Shown here one piece after another: positions 1 through 10,545 of a stretch of DNA of 64,000 nucleotides. Every line of letters starts with the position of its first letter. Positions within the stretch are counted from its first letter, which is position 1. This DNA is from Cavenderia fasciculata (taxonomy: Eukaryota; Evosea; Eumycetozoa; Acytosteliales; Cavenderiaceae): assembly GCF_000203815.1 (NCBI RefSeq), contig NW_004457624.1, forward strand, positions 2,790,001-2,854,000, in the 5' to 3' direction. Under the pieces are notes generated by a model. The model had not been told where the DNA came from. It searched no databases and worked only from the letters and a program-made list of their open reading frames with translations. Both the position numbers and the translations under genes were made by a program.

Positions 1-1756
1 GATTGAAAGAACACCCATTTGTGAAAATTTAGAAGATAAATTGAAATCAGTTGCTACAATCAGTAGTGTACAAGACAATGGATTAGTAATGTCTCATCAA
101 GATTCACCATTATTAGTTTCTACATCGGCAGATGTAGTTAGTTTAATGGCTATCCCAGCACCAGTCAAGCCAAAACAAGTCGTTGTACAGATACCATTAC
201 ATCTTCCTCTCAACGAGTCATTGGAAACTGAGGATAATTGGTTGGACTGTTTTATCGACCAAAGCAAATGTCGTTTCCACATTGATACGTTTGATGGACC
301 AACTGTCAACCGTCAACAACCTCTTAATAGTCAAAACTTTACGAGCAAGAATAGTCTCTACATTGTACTGGCTGACGAGGTCGAGTTGCAAAACTCAGAG
401 TTCCAGAATCATGTAATGACCAATATTTGGGAGGAACCAAATGACCGTAGCACCATCATTTATGATGAGTCACCTTCGCACCATGCACCGGCTTCGTCAC
501 GTGACACATCCATCTCGACGACGACCACAACTGCCACTATCGCATCTACTATCCCACCAACTGCACAAAGTCAGATTATACGTGCTGCTACACTTAACAA
601 GCTCGTCGAGTTGTCAACCAACAACATTGATGTGGATCGTGAATCAATGAACATTTTATTAATGACATACCAATCATTTACAACTTCGGACGGACTTTTG
701 GACAAGTTGATCGAGAGATACACGGTTCCAGAGGGTGAAGAAAAGCAGAAAAAGGTGATTCAATTGCATGTGATTGTGTTTGTCAAGAATTGGCTAGAGC
801 AGCAGTCTCCACAGGCAGCATCAGGTGGTGGTTTGGAAGAACGTTTCCTCGAACGTATCAACAGCTTTATCGACCGTCTCAATGCAGATGGATACAGCAA
901 TATGGTACCCAACCTAAAGAAGTTGTATGACTCTGCCATCAAGGGCAAGCGTGCTTATGCAATGCCCGAGGTTCACCGTGCCGCTTTAGCGACCAAGATC
1001 CCGTCACTAGCCAACTCTTTCCTCGACGACGAACTGTTTATCGCACAACAACTAACCGTTCGCGAGTATGAGACATTCAAGCGTATCCAGATTGTCGAGT
1101 TTTTGAACCAAGCTTGGAACAAACCAAAATTGCAGTACAAGGCTCCAAACTTGCTCAAAATGATTGACCGTTTCAACAAGGTGTCAATGGCTGTATCAAC
1201 TGCCATCCTCCACCAGAACAAACTCAAACCACGTATCAAGCTCATTTGCCGTTTCATCAAGATTGCCCAACATTTGCGCGAACTCAACAACTTCCATCTA
1301 CTGACCGCCTTTTTGGCTGGTATTCGTAACAGCTCGGTACTCAGACTACGTGTGTCATGGGCCAAAGTACCCAAAAAGCACAAGCAGACCCTTGAAGACC
1401 TCGAAAAGATCATGTCGATGGAGGGCAGTTTCAAAGCATTTAGAACGATCATCAAGGACATTGTGCCACCATGCATCCCCTATCTCGGTGTCTATCTCAA
1501 GGATCTGACCTTTATCGAAGACGGTAATGCCGATAGCATCGAAGGACTCATCAACTGGGGTAAAAAGAAACTCATGCACAATATCATATCCATCATCCAG
1601 AAATGTCAACAAATCCCATACGATTTCCCACTCTGTACACAACAACAACAAAAATCAGAAATGGTCCTCGCCACTTTTGATTCTCTCCCCATTGCTGATG
1701 ATGAAGTACTTTATCAAGTATCTCAACAATTAGAACCAAAAGCAATTCAACAATAA
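1..1756 (+). CDS. Ras guanine nucleotide exchange factor, 3' part (truncated by window start)
   Basis: The frame is open from base 2 to the TAA at 1754-1756, so the true start lies upstream of the window. The visible ~585 residues hold a RasGEF N-terminal module (around [19 protein letters not shown], then [21 protein letters not shown]) followed by a catalytic CDC25-type RasGEF domain ([20 protein letters not shown], then [20 protein letters not shown], then [20 protein letters not shown]). Proteins of this class catalyse GDP release from Ras or Rap at membranes. A serine/threonine-rich linker with a run of Thr separates the upstream segment from the GEF-N module. No intron is visible. The segment before residue ~90 is not recognised and may belong to a further N-terminal domain outside the window. 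Family is certain; the exact Gef paralogue is not assigned. Confidence 0.93.
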   Translation, partial: IERTPICENLEDKLKSVATISSVQDNGLVMSHQDSPLLVSTSADVVSLMAIPAPVKPKQVVVQIPLHLPLNESLETEDNWLDCFIDQSKCRFHIDTFDGPTVNRQQPLNSQNFTSKNSLYIVLADEVELQNSEFQNHVMTNIWEEPNDRSTIIYDESPSHHAPASSRDTSISTTTTTATIASTIPPTAQSQIIRAATLNKLVELSTNNIDVDRESMNILLMTYQSFTTSDGLLDKLIERYTVPEGEEKQKKVIQLHVIVFVKNWLEQQSPQAASGGGLEERFLERINSFIDRLNADGYSNMVPNLKKLYDSAIKGKRAYAMPEVHRAALATKIPSLANSFLDDELFIAQQLTVREYETFKRIQIVEFLNQAWNKPKLQYKAPNLLKMIDRFNKVSMAVSTAILHQNKLKPRIKLICRFIKIAQHLRELNNFHLLTAFLAGIRNSSVLRLRVSWAKVPKKHKQTLEDLEKIMSMEGSFKAFRTIIKDIVPPCIPYLGVYLKDLTFIEDGNADSIEGLINWGKKKLMHNIISIIQKCQQIPYDFPLCTQQQQKSEMVLATFDSLPIADDEVLYQVSQQLEPKAIQQ

Positions 1757-2258
1757 TAATAATAATAAGAAAATAATAATATATAATATAATAATAATAT
1801 AAACCCAACAATATAAAAGTAAAAAAGTAACAATAATATAGTAATAATAAATAAGTATAAGTATAATATATACACCTTTGTAGATTTCCCCATTAAAACA
1901 AATAATAATATTAGAAAATTCCTTTTATTCTCGAATCCGATCAGATTCAATTTAAAAAAAAAATATCCTCCCCGAAAGTGACGTCAAAAGGCTGTACAGC
2001 ATCCCAACACCATTCTCCGAGGTACTTTATTCAAACGGCACCTGTTTTTAATTTTTAATAACAAAATATCTTTTTTTTTTAATATTTGTAGGGATTAACA
2101 AACTAGTCGGACGAAAATGATGATATAACCTTGTCCATATTTTTCAACAAACTATTCCTTTGTTTTGTAAATTTACAAACAAACCTTTTGATCACTTGAA
2201 TGTTTTTTTTTAATCATCATTTATTCATTCAATAATAATAATATGTTTTAAAAAAAGA
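1757..2258. other. Intergenic, 3' flank of RasGEF and promoter of the glycosyltransferase
   Basis: AT-rich spacer with TAA/AAT-type runs just after the RasGEF stop and T-tracts near the next start. A less AT-rich island at about 1966-2040 contains a perfect CRE-like palindrome (listed separately). No open reading frame or RNA gene is recognised. Confidence 0.6.
1979..1986. promoter_or_regulatory. CRE-like palindrome TGACGTCA
   Basis: Perfect 8-bp TGACGTCA, the consensus site for CREB/ATF-type bZIP dimers, lying about 270 bases upstream of the glycosyltransferase start inside a locally GC-richer island. A second identical site occurs at 41011-41018. Function is inferred from the motif only. 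Confidence 0.4.
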
Positions 2259-3703
2259 ATGGCACAAAGAAATAAGATAATAATATTTATTTGTTTAATT
2301 ATTTTAACATTAACTTTATATTTTTCAAATAATATTCAAAATAATCAAAAGATTAATATTAATCAAAATCAAAATAATAATAAGGTTTATGAAAAACATA
2401 TACAACAACTTAGATTACAACAAAAAGAACAAAGAGAATTAAAAAATTTTAAAGATGATATGAAATCATTCCCATGGGATGAATATAAAGAATCTGTGGA
2501 ATCTGGAAATAGAAAACTTACAGATGGATATTCACAAAAATTACTCTATCAATTATTACCATATTTAATAGCTCCACCTTTACAACCAATCAATCATACA
2601 TGCAAACCTGAAGAAATACTTTTACCACTAGAAAATATTACCGATCAATATTGTAAAGAATATCCTAATTTATTTTATGGAAAGAGGACCACTCCAATCA
2701 AAGTAGGACATATGATTCAATTTGGATTCGATGTTGATACTTTGGAAATCCATTTAAACGAATTGTATGATATAGTGGACCATTTCTTTATTATTGAATC
2801 AGCACATACCCATTATGGTGGATTAAAGAAACCATTGATATGGGAGCAAGTCAAATACCAAGATAGATTTATCAGGTTTCAAGACAAAATTATTCATTTT
2901 ATACTTGATGACGCTGATCAATTGAGATTGGCACCCAAGTCTACTGGCAAAGATAGTGGTGATGAAAATATATTTGGAGCAGAGAAATATCAAGAGTCTA
3001 GGAGATGGGATAAATTTCAAGAATGGAATAAACTAAAAGGAAATCTATACCAAGACACTGATATAATTGGATTTGGAGATACTGATGAAGTGACAACGAG
3101 AAGAAATATACATATGTTAAAGTATTGTCAACTCAAAGAGACAGCTACATCTATAGATATTGGCATTTGGTTTCCATATGGTATAGTGACACAAGCATTT
3201 AGATCTGATTATCCAGTTGATGACAATCATCCATTTACATTGGGTGATCCCACTTTTCATACAATCAAAAAAGCTAAATCCTCTAAAACCTATCCAAATA
3301 GAAATCGTGGTCATTCAGGTCAATACATGTTTGGTGGTATGCATATGAGTAGATATGGTTATATTCCTTTTAATATTGTATGTAAAAAAAAAAATAGAAA
3401 ATCAAATTAATTATTAATTTTTTGTATTTTTTTATTTAGGCAAAAAAATTATCATGTACAGAATGTGGTATTAATAAAATGGAACAATTATTAGTATTCT
3501 CTGAAGATTTAATTAATGGTACTATCTATGAACTGGAAAAGAAATTATTAAAAGTACCTGAACATTTTGAATTAAGAGTTGAAAAACTATCAGATATGGA
3601 TCAACAATTTAACAAACAAGTGGCCATTCTCCCATGGTTTTTAAAATGTAATCCTTATCGTTATCCAGTTTGGCATATGAATCATGATACAAGACTAGAT
3701 TAG
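2259..3703 (+). CDS. Glycosyltransferase family 17 (GnT-III-like), type II membrane protein
   Basis: Two exons, 2259-3377 and 3440-3703; the intron has GTATGT/TTTAG borders and phase 0, giving 460 residues. Residues ~7-24 form a hydrophobic signal anchor (IIIFICLIILTLTLYF) after a short basic cytoplasmic tail, followed by an Asn/Gln-rich stem, as in Golgi enzymes. The core matches family 17 beta-1,4-mannosyl-glycoprotein N-acetylglucosaminyltransferases: IKVGHMIQFGFDVDTLEIHL, then ELYDIVDHFFIIESAHTHYG, and an acidic metal/nucleotide-sugar segment DIIGFGDTDEV. Family members add bisecting GlcNAc or related sugars to glycoproteins; the exact acceptor here is unknown. Exon 2 adds a Cys pair (KLSCTECGI). 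The start chosen is the first ATG, which places the anchor at the N terminus. Confidence 0.85.
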
Positions 3704-4393
3704 CATCGCACTCAAACATTAATTTAATTGATTAAAATAAATAAATAATAATACTTAATACTGATTATTATTATTATTATTATTATTTATTAATGATGGA
3801 GATTGATTCATTACGATAATTCATTGTTTTTAGTTATCGTGACGAAAATTGGTTTAGTGGAGAATGGTTGGTTGGTGGGAAACTTTTTAAAGATTGAATC
3901 GACGAATTGAAATTACTTCGTCGAACGGAAATTTGATTCTCATCACTTGTCATTCCACTTATCTTTTTTTTTCTTATTTATTTCATTACATTAAGTTTTT
4001 AAAAATTTTATACTTTTAAATATTTATAAATATTTATATATATTTTATAAATACATATATATTCTATTTATCAAACTATCTTTCTCTCACAATTATTTAT
4101 ATAATACTTTTTTTTTTTTTTTTTTTCTAAAAACCCCCAAATCGAGGAGGGAGAGAGAGATCACAATAGACAACGAAGTGTTGCGTTAATAATAACACTC
4201 ATTTTTATAATACTAATTTAATATAATATATAATAATATATATTAAATTTATAATACGCCCGATATCTTTTATATTATTTATATTATTATTATTAGAGCA
4301 GATAACAAACAGATAAGACTTTTTTTTTTCTTTTACTTTTCTTTTCTTTTTCTTTTTTTTTACAATATAACAATATAATACACAACTAACATT
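3704..4393. other. Intergenic, Rab promoter region
   Basis: AT-rich spacer. It contains an ATT trinucleotide run near 3764-3790, a homopolymeric T tract near 4109-4127, a purine-rich stretch (GAGGAGGGAGAGAGAGA) near 4144-4160 and T-rich DNA immediately 5' of the Rab start. No gene or RNA is recognised. Confidence 0.6.
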
Positions 4394-5208
4394 ATGGCAG
4401 AGTATGTTATTCAAAGAGAGATTGATTATTATTATATCTTGTAACAATCTATTAATCTTCTTCCTTTTCATTGTTACCTATTATTTTCTTTTTTTTAGAG
4501 AAGATACATTATGTTACAAGATCATCTTGGTTGGAGAGTCTGCAGTAGGAAAGAGTTGCATTCTCGTTAGATTTACAGACAATACATTTAATACACATTT
4601 TGCACCTACACTGGGTGTAGACTTTAACGTAAAGACTATTAGAAACAAAGAGACTGGACAGACGGTCAAGCTACAGATCTGGGATACTGCAGGACAAGAG
4701 CGATTCAGATCGATTACACAAACATTCTACAGAGGATCACATGGTGTCATTTTGGTGTACGACATTACCGACGTCAAGTCGTTTGAGAGATGCAGAGATT
4801 GGATTGCAGACATTAACCAATACACCCAAAATGGTATGATTATCGTTCTCGTAGGTAACAAGATCGATATGACTGCCCAAAGAAAGGTCTCCTTTGAACA
4901 AGGAAAGGCTTTGGCCGAAGAATTAAACATTAAATTCTTTGAAACTAGCGCAAAAGAGAATATGGGTGTAACCAATGTTTTCGATCATATTGTACAACAT
5001 ATTGAACAAACGTAAGGAAAAAGAAAAAAGAAAAAAGAAATGGAAAGAAAGAAAAGAAGAGAAAGAAAAGAAGAGAAAGAAGGAAAAGAAAGAAACTAAT
5101 TTATTTATTTATTTTAATTTGTATAGCATGAAAGATACTGAAGTTGAAAAGACTATAATTGGAACAGGTGGTGAAGCTCCTAAAAAACCATGTTGTGGAT
5201 CAAGTTAA
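4394..5208 (+). CDS. Rab-family small GTPase
   Basis: Three exons, 4394-4401, 4499-5011 and 5127-5208, 200 residues. The first coding exon is only 8 bases (ATGGCAGA), so the protein begins MAEEDTLCYKIILVGESAVG. GTPase motifs are complete: G1 GESAVGKS, switch I with Thr in FAPTLGVDF, G3 WDTAGQE, G4 NKID, G5 ETSAK. The C terminus KKPCCGSS carries the tandem Cys for double geranylgeranylation, so the protein should cycle on membranes and direct vesicle traffic. RabF-type sequences such as the WDTAGQERFRSIT region support Rab rather than Ras or Rho. It is close to the Rab1/8/11 supergroup, but I do not assign a paralogue. Introns have GTATGT/TTTAG and GTAAGG/ATAG borders. Confidence 0.95.
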
Positions 5209-5432
5209 GAGAGAGAGAGAGAGAGTTTTGAAACACACAACTCTTAATAATAATAATAATAATAATAGATTTCCATTTTTTTTTTATTTATTTGTGGAAA
5301 ACAAATCCACAATCCAAAACAAACCAAGCGAATGATATAATTTTAGATATATCATTAAAATTTAACCAATATTTTAATTTATTAACAACAATAACCATCA
5401 AATGATAATGATGATGATGATGTCAAAAAGAC

Positions 5433-5490
<58 letters not shown>

Positions 5491-6024
5491 AATATTTTTG
5501 TATAAAATAAAAACACAATTATTAATTAAAAATGATTGCCCAATCATTGTTGGGATTGATTGACTACTTTGCCAAATTTGTTTGTTGTTTAAACACATCC
5601 AATCAAAAATGGGACGTTGTAAAATTCCATTATGAAACGTGACCGACGACACAGTTATTTGATGAAACACCCACAAAGTTGGGTGATCGATTGTGACAAA
5701 AAAAACATGTTTATCAAAAAAAATCGGAACCGCATCAAAAGTGTAAGATATTTTTGTGTGGATGGAAGCCTAAAAAAACATCTGATTCTTCTAGGCATAC
5801 CTCTTAACCCCCACCTCTTTTATTCTTTATTTATAGTAGTATCACTTCACTTTAACCTACCTCTTTTTGTGTAGTATAGAAATAAAAAGAGAGAGAGAGA
5901 GAGAGAGAAAAAAAAGAGAGAGAGAGAGAGAAAGAGGAGAGTATCTGATTCTCAATCACCAAACACAACAAACAACTAAAAGAGAAAAGAGAAAATAGAG
6001 AGAGGATAGAGAGAGATAAAGAAT
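5209..6024. other. Intergenic with (AAT)n microsatellite and GA-rich promoter tract
   Basis: Holds an AAT trinucleotide run, a unique segment at ~5500-5870 with no gene I can support, and a GA-repeat tract at 5888-5937 lying just upstream of the RasGAP gene. The GA tract probably lies in the promoter or 5' UTR. Confidence 0.55.
5433..5483. repeat. (AAT)n microsatellite
   Basis: About 17 AAT/TAA units in intergenic DNA. Trinucleotide repeats of this kind are typical of dictyostelid genomes. Confidence 0.95.
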
Positions 6025-9000
6025 ATGGAAGATCATTTAACTATATCAGGAGGAGGTAAACCTCTTGTTTGGAAGAAATCAGCATGGAGTAATGCAGTAT
6101 CATTATATGGTGAATTGGTTGATACTTGTGTAAAAGATACTCAGTATGTCTAAAGTTAAAAAAGTCAGATGATGATAATGATGATTTATTAATCCAATCC
6201 AATCCTATCTATCTATCATTTATCTATCTATCTATCTATCTTTTCTACTAGATTTACAAGAGGAGTAGCCAATTTATTAGATTCAGCAGAAGTAGATTCA
6301 TTTGCAAAGACAGTGGTCAATATTTATACAACTGCAGGAAAGACATTACCATTGATCAAAGATCTAATCTATACAGAGTTTGATACAAAGGCTGGTGCTG
6401 AAGGTGAAGGTTCTATTCTACGTGGTAACAACATTGTCAACAAGATTGAAGGTGCATACGTTCGATTGGTCGGAGCTAATTATTTACGTTTTGTACTATC
6501 GGATTTGGTGTCACGAGTCGTTCACGATAATAATATGTGTCTTGAAATAGATCCACGTAAATTAAAGTCTTATATGGAAGATGTTGAAAAGAATCGTCAT
6601 CATCATCAAGATAATGACAAAGAGACTAGTAGCGGTAGCGGTAGTAGTAGTAGTAATACAAGTCCAAAAGAGAATAGTGGTGGTAATGCAACAACCAACA
6701 ACAAGGAAACACCTGCAAGCCCATCTATACCATTCGATGCTGAAAGAGTATTAAAAGAAAATAGACAAAATCTAATGGAGATTTCACAATTGTTTATTGA
6801 CCGTATTACCGATCCAACAGTGGTAGAGGAAATGCCAAGAGAGATTAGAGCAGTGGCAGACTATACTGCAGAGTCTGCACTAAAGTATGCACCAGAGAGT
6901 TTGGCACCACTGATTGGTGGGTTTATCATGCTCCGTTTCTTTTCACCTGCCATTGTCACACCAGAGTATAGCAAGTTGATCTCCTCCGACACTGTACCAT
7001 CGACTCGTGCCAAGAGAAATCTCGTCCTTTTAGCCAAGGTACTTCAAAACACATCCAATGGTGTTCAATTTGGTGGCAAAGAAGATTACATGACTTGTAT
7101 GAATCAATTCATCATTGAAAACAAAGAGAAAATGACAAGTTACTTTAAAATGATTTGTAAAGATACTTCATCTTTATCTTCTTCATCTTCATCGTCATTG
7201 TCATCAAGTGGTCAAAAATGGAGTGATTTGGAAGGTAGTCAACCACCATCGTCACCATCATCACCTGTATCATTGACAGCATCTGCACCTACCACTTGGA
7301 CATCAGTCTCTAAATCATCCAATAGTAGATCTATATCACCATCATCGGCAATGTTAACAAAGGGATCAGGTGGTAGTTCAACTACAGGTGCAGGTAGTGC
7401 CAATACTCCAAGTAAATCTGGTGGTTGGACTATTACAACACCATCAACATTGGCTCCAACTCCATCTCCTTCTTCTTCTTCCTCATCATCGGCAGCTGGT
7501 AAAAGAGCAACATCACCATCACCAATTGTCCTACCATCAAACTCTTCATCCAATTCATCTTCATCATTTTCATGGGATGGATATATTAAAAATCTTGAAA
7601 TTCAAGATTTATTTGATTTCCATCGTATATTGGATTTATATAAAGACAAGATATTGACGAAATTAGTATCAACCAATAACAAGGCAGCAGGTCGTATATT
7701 GGAATTATTAAGAGAACTTGGACCATCACCCAAAACAAAGGTTGAAAAGAAAAAACAAGAAACTGATCATGCACAACAACAACAACAACAACTTGGACCA
7801 GGAGGTTTTGATGATCTCACATTCCAACTTGAACGTGCACGGTTTCTCTTTCAAGGTCCAAATGACAAGCATGATAGACCTGTTTTCTATCTTATTGTCA
7901 ATCGTGTCAAAGCAGAACTATTTGACAATGTCAATCCTCTGATTGCCCATATTTTCAAGGTTATGGATTCATGTGTCAATGTCTCTTATACACTCATTGT
8001 TGATATGTCTTGGGCTCATATTTCATCTGATCTTAAAAAGGCAATCTTTAATCATTTACCAAAATTGGCTGAAGTATTTTCAAGAAAGTAAGCCAAAAAA
8101 AAAAGAAAAAAATAATCAAAAGATCATTAATCATTTTAATTTTTTATTTATTTATTTATTTTTTAGATATAAAAAGAATATTGATAAATTATTTATTGTA
8201 CATCCATCAGCATATACAAGAGCTGTAATTAATTTTATGAGAGCATTTACAAGTCGTAAATTAAAAAGAAAGATTCATGATGTATACAATTGGAAACAAT
8301 TAACTTCTTTTATCGATACTGAAAATATTGCTCTTCCAGAAACTAGTAAAGATTATATTACTAAAAGTTATAGAGTTGTTAAAGTTAATTCAAAAGGAAA
8401 AAGACAAGAAAGGTAGGAAACAAAAAAAAGAAATAGAAACAAAAGAAAAATGTATATTTACTTTTTACTTTTTATTTTTTATTTTTTTAGATTAATTAAA
8501 TTTACAAGTAATTCAATTTTAAATATTGATCCAAATTCTAAAAAGATTCAAAATGAAAAGAGAATTGAGGAGATTGAAGAAATTACAAGTGCAGCAGGAT
8601 CAATTGAAATTGGAATGAAATTTACAAGTGGTTCTTTACTCGTTGGTAATAATAATAATAGTAGTAATGTGAACAAAAAAATGGGATTTTTATCAATCAA
8701 AGTACCAGGTCCAGGTTCTGGACATCATCAAAATGATGCATCATCTACAAGAAAATATGTTTGTAATGGAGAATTGGAAAGGGATCATATTATTCAAGAT
8801 ATTTTTGAAGCTGGTTTTAAAATGGGATTGGCAAGACTGTCTCAAAGTAAAGGATCACTTTCACATGATCCATCGGTCAATGAATTCAAGGTGATCAAAG
8901 TTAATGGTGCAGGTAAACATCAAGATCGTATTTTCAAACTTACCATTGATTCGCTGTTTAACTTGGACCAACAAAGAATCAAGAGTGAAAATTCGTATGC

Positions 9001-9211
9001 CGGTATTGAAGAGGTTAGTGTCGACACTGAAAACAATGACATTGTATGGTTGAAATTCAAATCTGAACCAAACAAGAGAAAAATCATTTGTCATCATGGT
9101 GAAGGCAAACAACTACACGATGTCTTGACAGAAGTCATCAACAAATACCAAAAATCTATTGATCTTCAAGAAGAAGTTGAAGAATTGGATTTTGTAAATT
9201 TACAAAAGTAA
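6025..9211 (+). CDS. Neurofibromin-like RasGAP with CRAL-TRIO (Sec14) and PH-like domains
   Basis: Four exons, 6025-6143, 6252-8087, 8167-8412 and 8491-9211, 973 residues. The RasGAP domain starts near the N terminus: SILRGNNIVNKIEGAYVRLV holds the arginine-finger region, and IGGFIMLRFFSPAIVTPEY is the FLR-type signature of the catalytic core. It is interrupted by two low-complexity Ser/Thr/Asn/Pro inserts (residues ~145-180 and ~325-465). A CRAL-TRIO/Sec14-like module follows (FYLIVNRVKAELFDNVNPLI, then SYTLIVDMSWAHISSDLKKA) and then a PH-like C-terminal domain. GAP-Sec14-PH order is that of neurofibromin, but the long HEAT-like arms of NF1 are absent, so this is the short NfaA-type architecture. 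It should stimulate GTP hydrolysis by Ras at the leading edge or macropinosomes. Intron 1 contains TCTA repeats. Confidence 0.9.
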
Positions 9212-9309
9212 AAAAGAGAGAGAGAGAAAGAAAAAGAAACAAAAAAAAAATGTAGTAATAGTAAAAGTAATATAATATGATATTTAAAATAAAAGAAAAA
9301 ATAGATTTT

Positions 9310-9967
9310 TTAATTTCGACGATTATAAGTTTTGATTGTAAAATCAAATTGTTGTAATTGATCATGTTCTTTGGAATGGAATTCTTCAGTCAATACATTC
9401 CAATGACTACCATTTAAATCTTGTAATGTTTCTTGATTATTAAATATCTTTAAAAATATATCTCCTTGAACATCATTTGAATGAACATGTGTAATTAATA
9501 ATTCATTTGAAAATTGTAATCCATCTTCATATATTTTTGTTCCTAAAGTAAAAATAAAACAAAGTAAATACTTTTTTTTTAATCTATTTCTTCTTTTATA
9601 TATATTTACCACCAATAATAAAAACTTTTTGAATATCTTTTGTTAATTGTAAACCATTTTCAATAGATGATACAAAAGCTAATTTGCCTTGAATGTTACT
9701 TAGAGTTTGACCATCACTATCTTTAAAAGATTCGGCAGATCTACTAGTAACAACTATATTATATCTATTTGGCATTGGTTTACAACCTATCGATTCAAAT
9801 GTACGTCTACCCATAATGACTGGGTGTCCATTGGTTGTATCTCTAAAGAATTTTAAATCTTTTGGTAAATGCCATGGTAAATCATTCCCCTTGCCTATTA
9901 CATGATTCTCTGATACTGCAAATATCATTGAAATGATTCTTTCTTGTTCTTTTTGTTGATTATTCAT
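9310..9967 (-). CDS. DHFR: Dihydrofolate reductase (monofunctional)
   Basis: Two exons on the minus strand, 9967-9610 and 9542-9310 (GTAAAT/TTTAG intron, 67 bp), 196 residues. DHFR hallmarks are intact: [20 protein letters not shown], the substrate-site acid in [12 protein letters not shown] (Asp, as in bacterial enzymes), [15 protein letters not shown] for NADPH binding, NIVVTSR, and [13 protein letters not shown] restored exactly across the splice. It reduces dihydrofolate to tetrahydrofolate with NADPH. The start is the ATG at 9967; an in-frame ATG 20 codons upstream exists, but the intervening residues are not DHFR-like. No thymidylate synthase domain is fused. The sequence reads more like bacterial than animal or fungal DHFR. 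Confidence 0.95.
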
Positions 9968-10545
9968 TCTCTCTATTTGTATTGAATGAATATATAATGA
10001 AATGAATGATGAGGGGACTTTGATCATTAAATCGCCCCTTTAAATATAAAATTTTTTTCAAAGATATTTTCGTCCGGAACATGGCTAAGAGCCGGATGGT
10101 CTTCGTTTCATTTTTCTCTCACTAATTCTCTAGTCCTATAAATCATATATACTCTCTTTTTTCTTCACAATAGAACACATGTTCTTGTTCTATTTGAACT
10201 GAACACACCAGGTTTACCACTACAACAGAGACAATAGTAGTTTCTAATTTATCCTCAATTCAAAAAAACAATTGTGTGTGGTGTGGTTGAAAATGAAAGA
10301 GTATATCTCTCTCTCTCACAAATCTAATCGATGTCATTGATATAGATATATAAATGTACATATAGATTTACCAATATAATAATAGAATTGGTTTCAACAC
10401 ACGCACACACACACACAACCCTATTTCTCCACAAACAAGACATGACGATAAACTACAACTATATAAACTATTTTGGTATAAATTCAAAACCTATTTCTTT
10501 TTTTTAAATTTATTATTTATATTTTTATTTTATTTTTTTTAGAAA
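9968..10545. other. Divergent promoter region between DHFR and the ILVBL-like gene
   Basis: 578-base spacer between two start codons pointing away from each other, so it must hold both promoters. It contains CA/CT-rich and CACA-rich runs (near 10400-10420). The T-rich stretch ending in AG at 10541-10542, three bases before the ILVBL-like ATG, looks like a splice acceptor; with a GTATAA at 10475 it could delimit a 5' UTR intron. No other gene is seen. Confidence 0.5.

Noticed and set aside
7239-7553. Long minus-strand frame inside the RasGAP gene
   Set aside because: Antisense shadow of a Ser/Thr/Pro-rich insert; acidic low-complexity product without domain.
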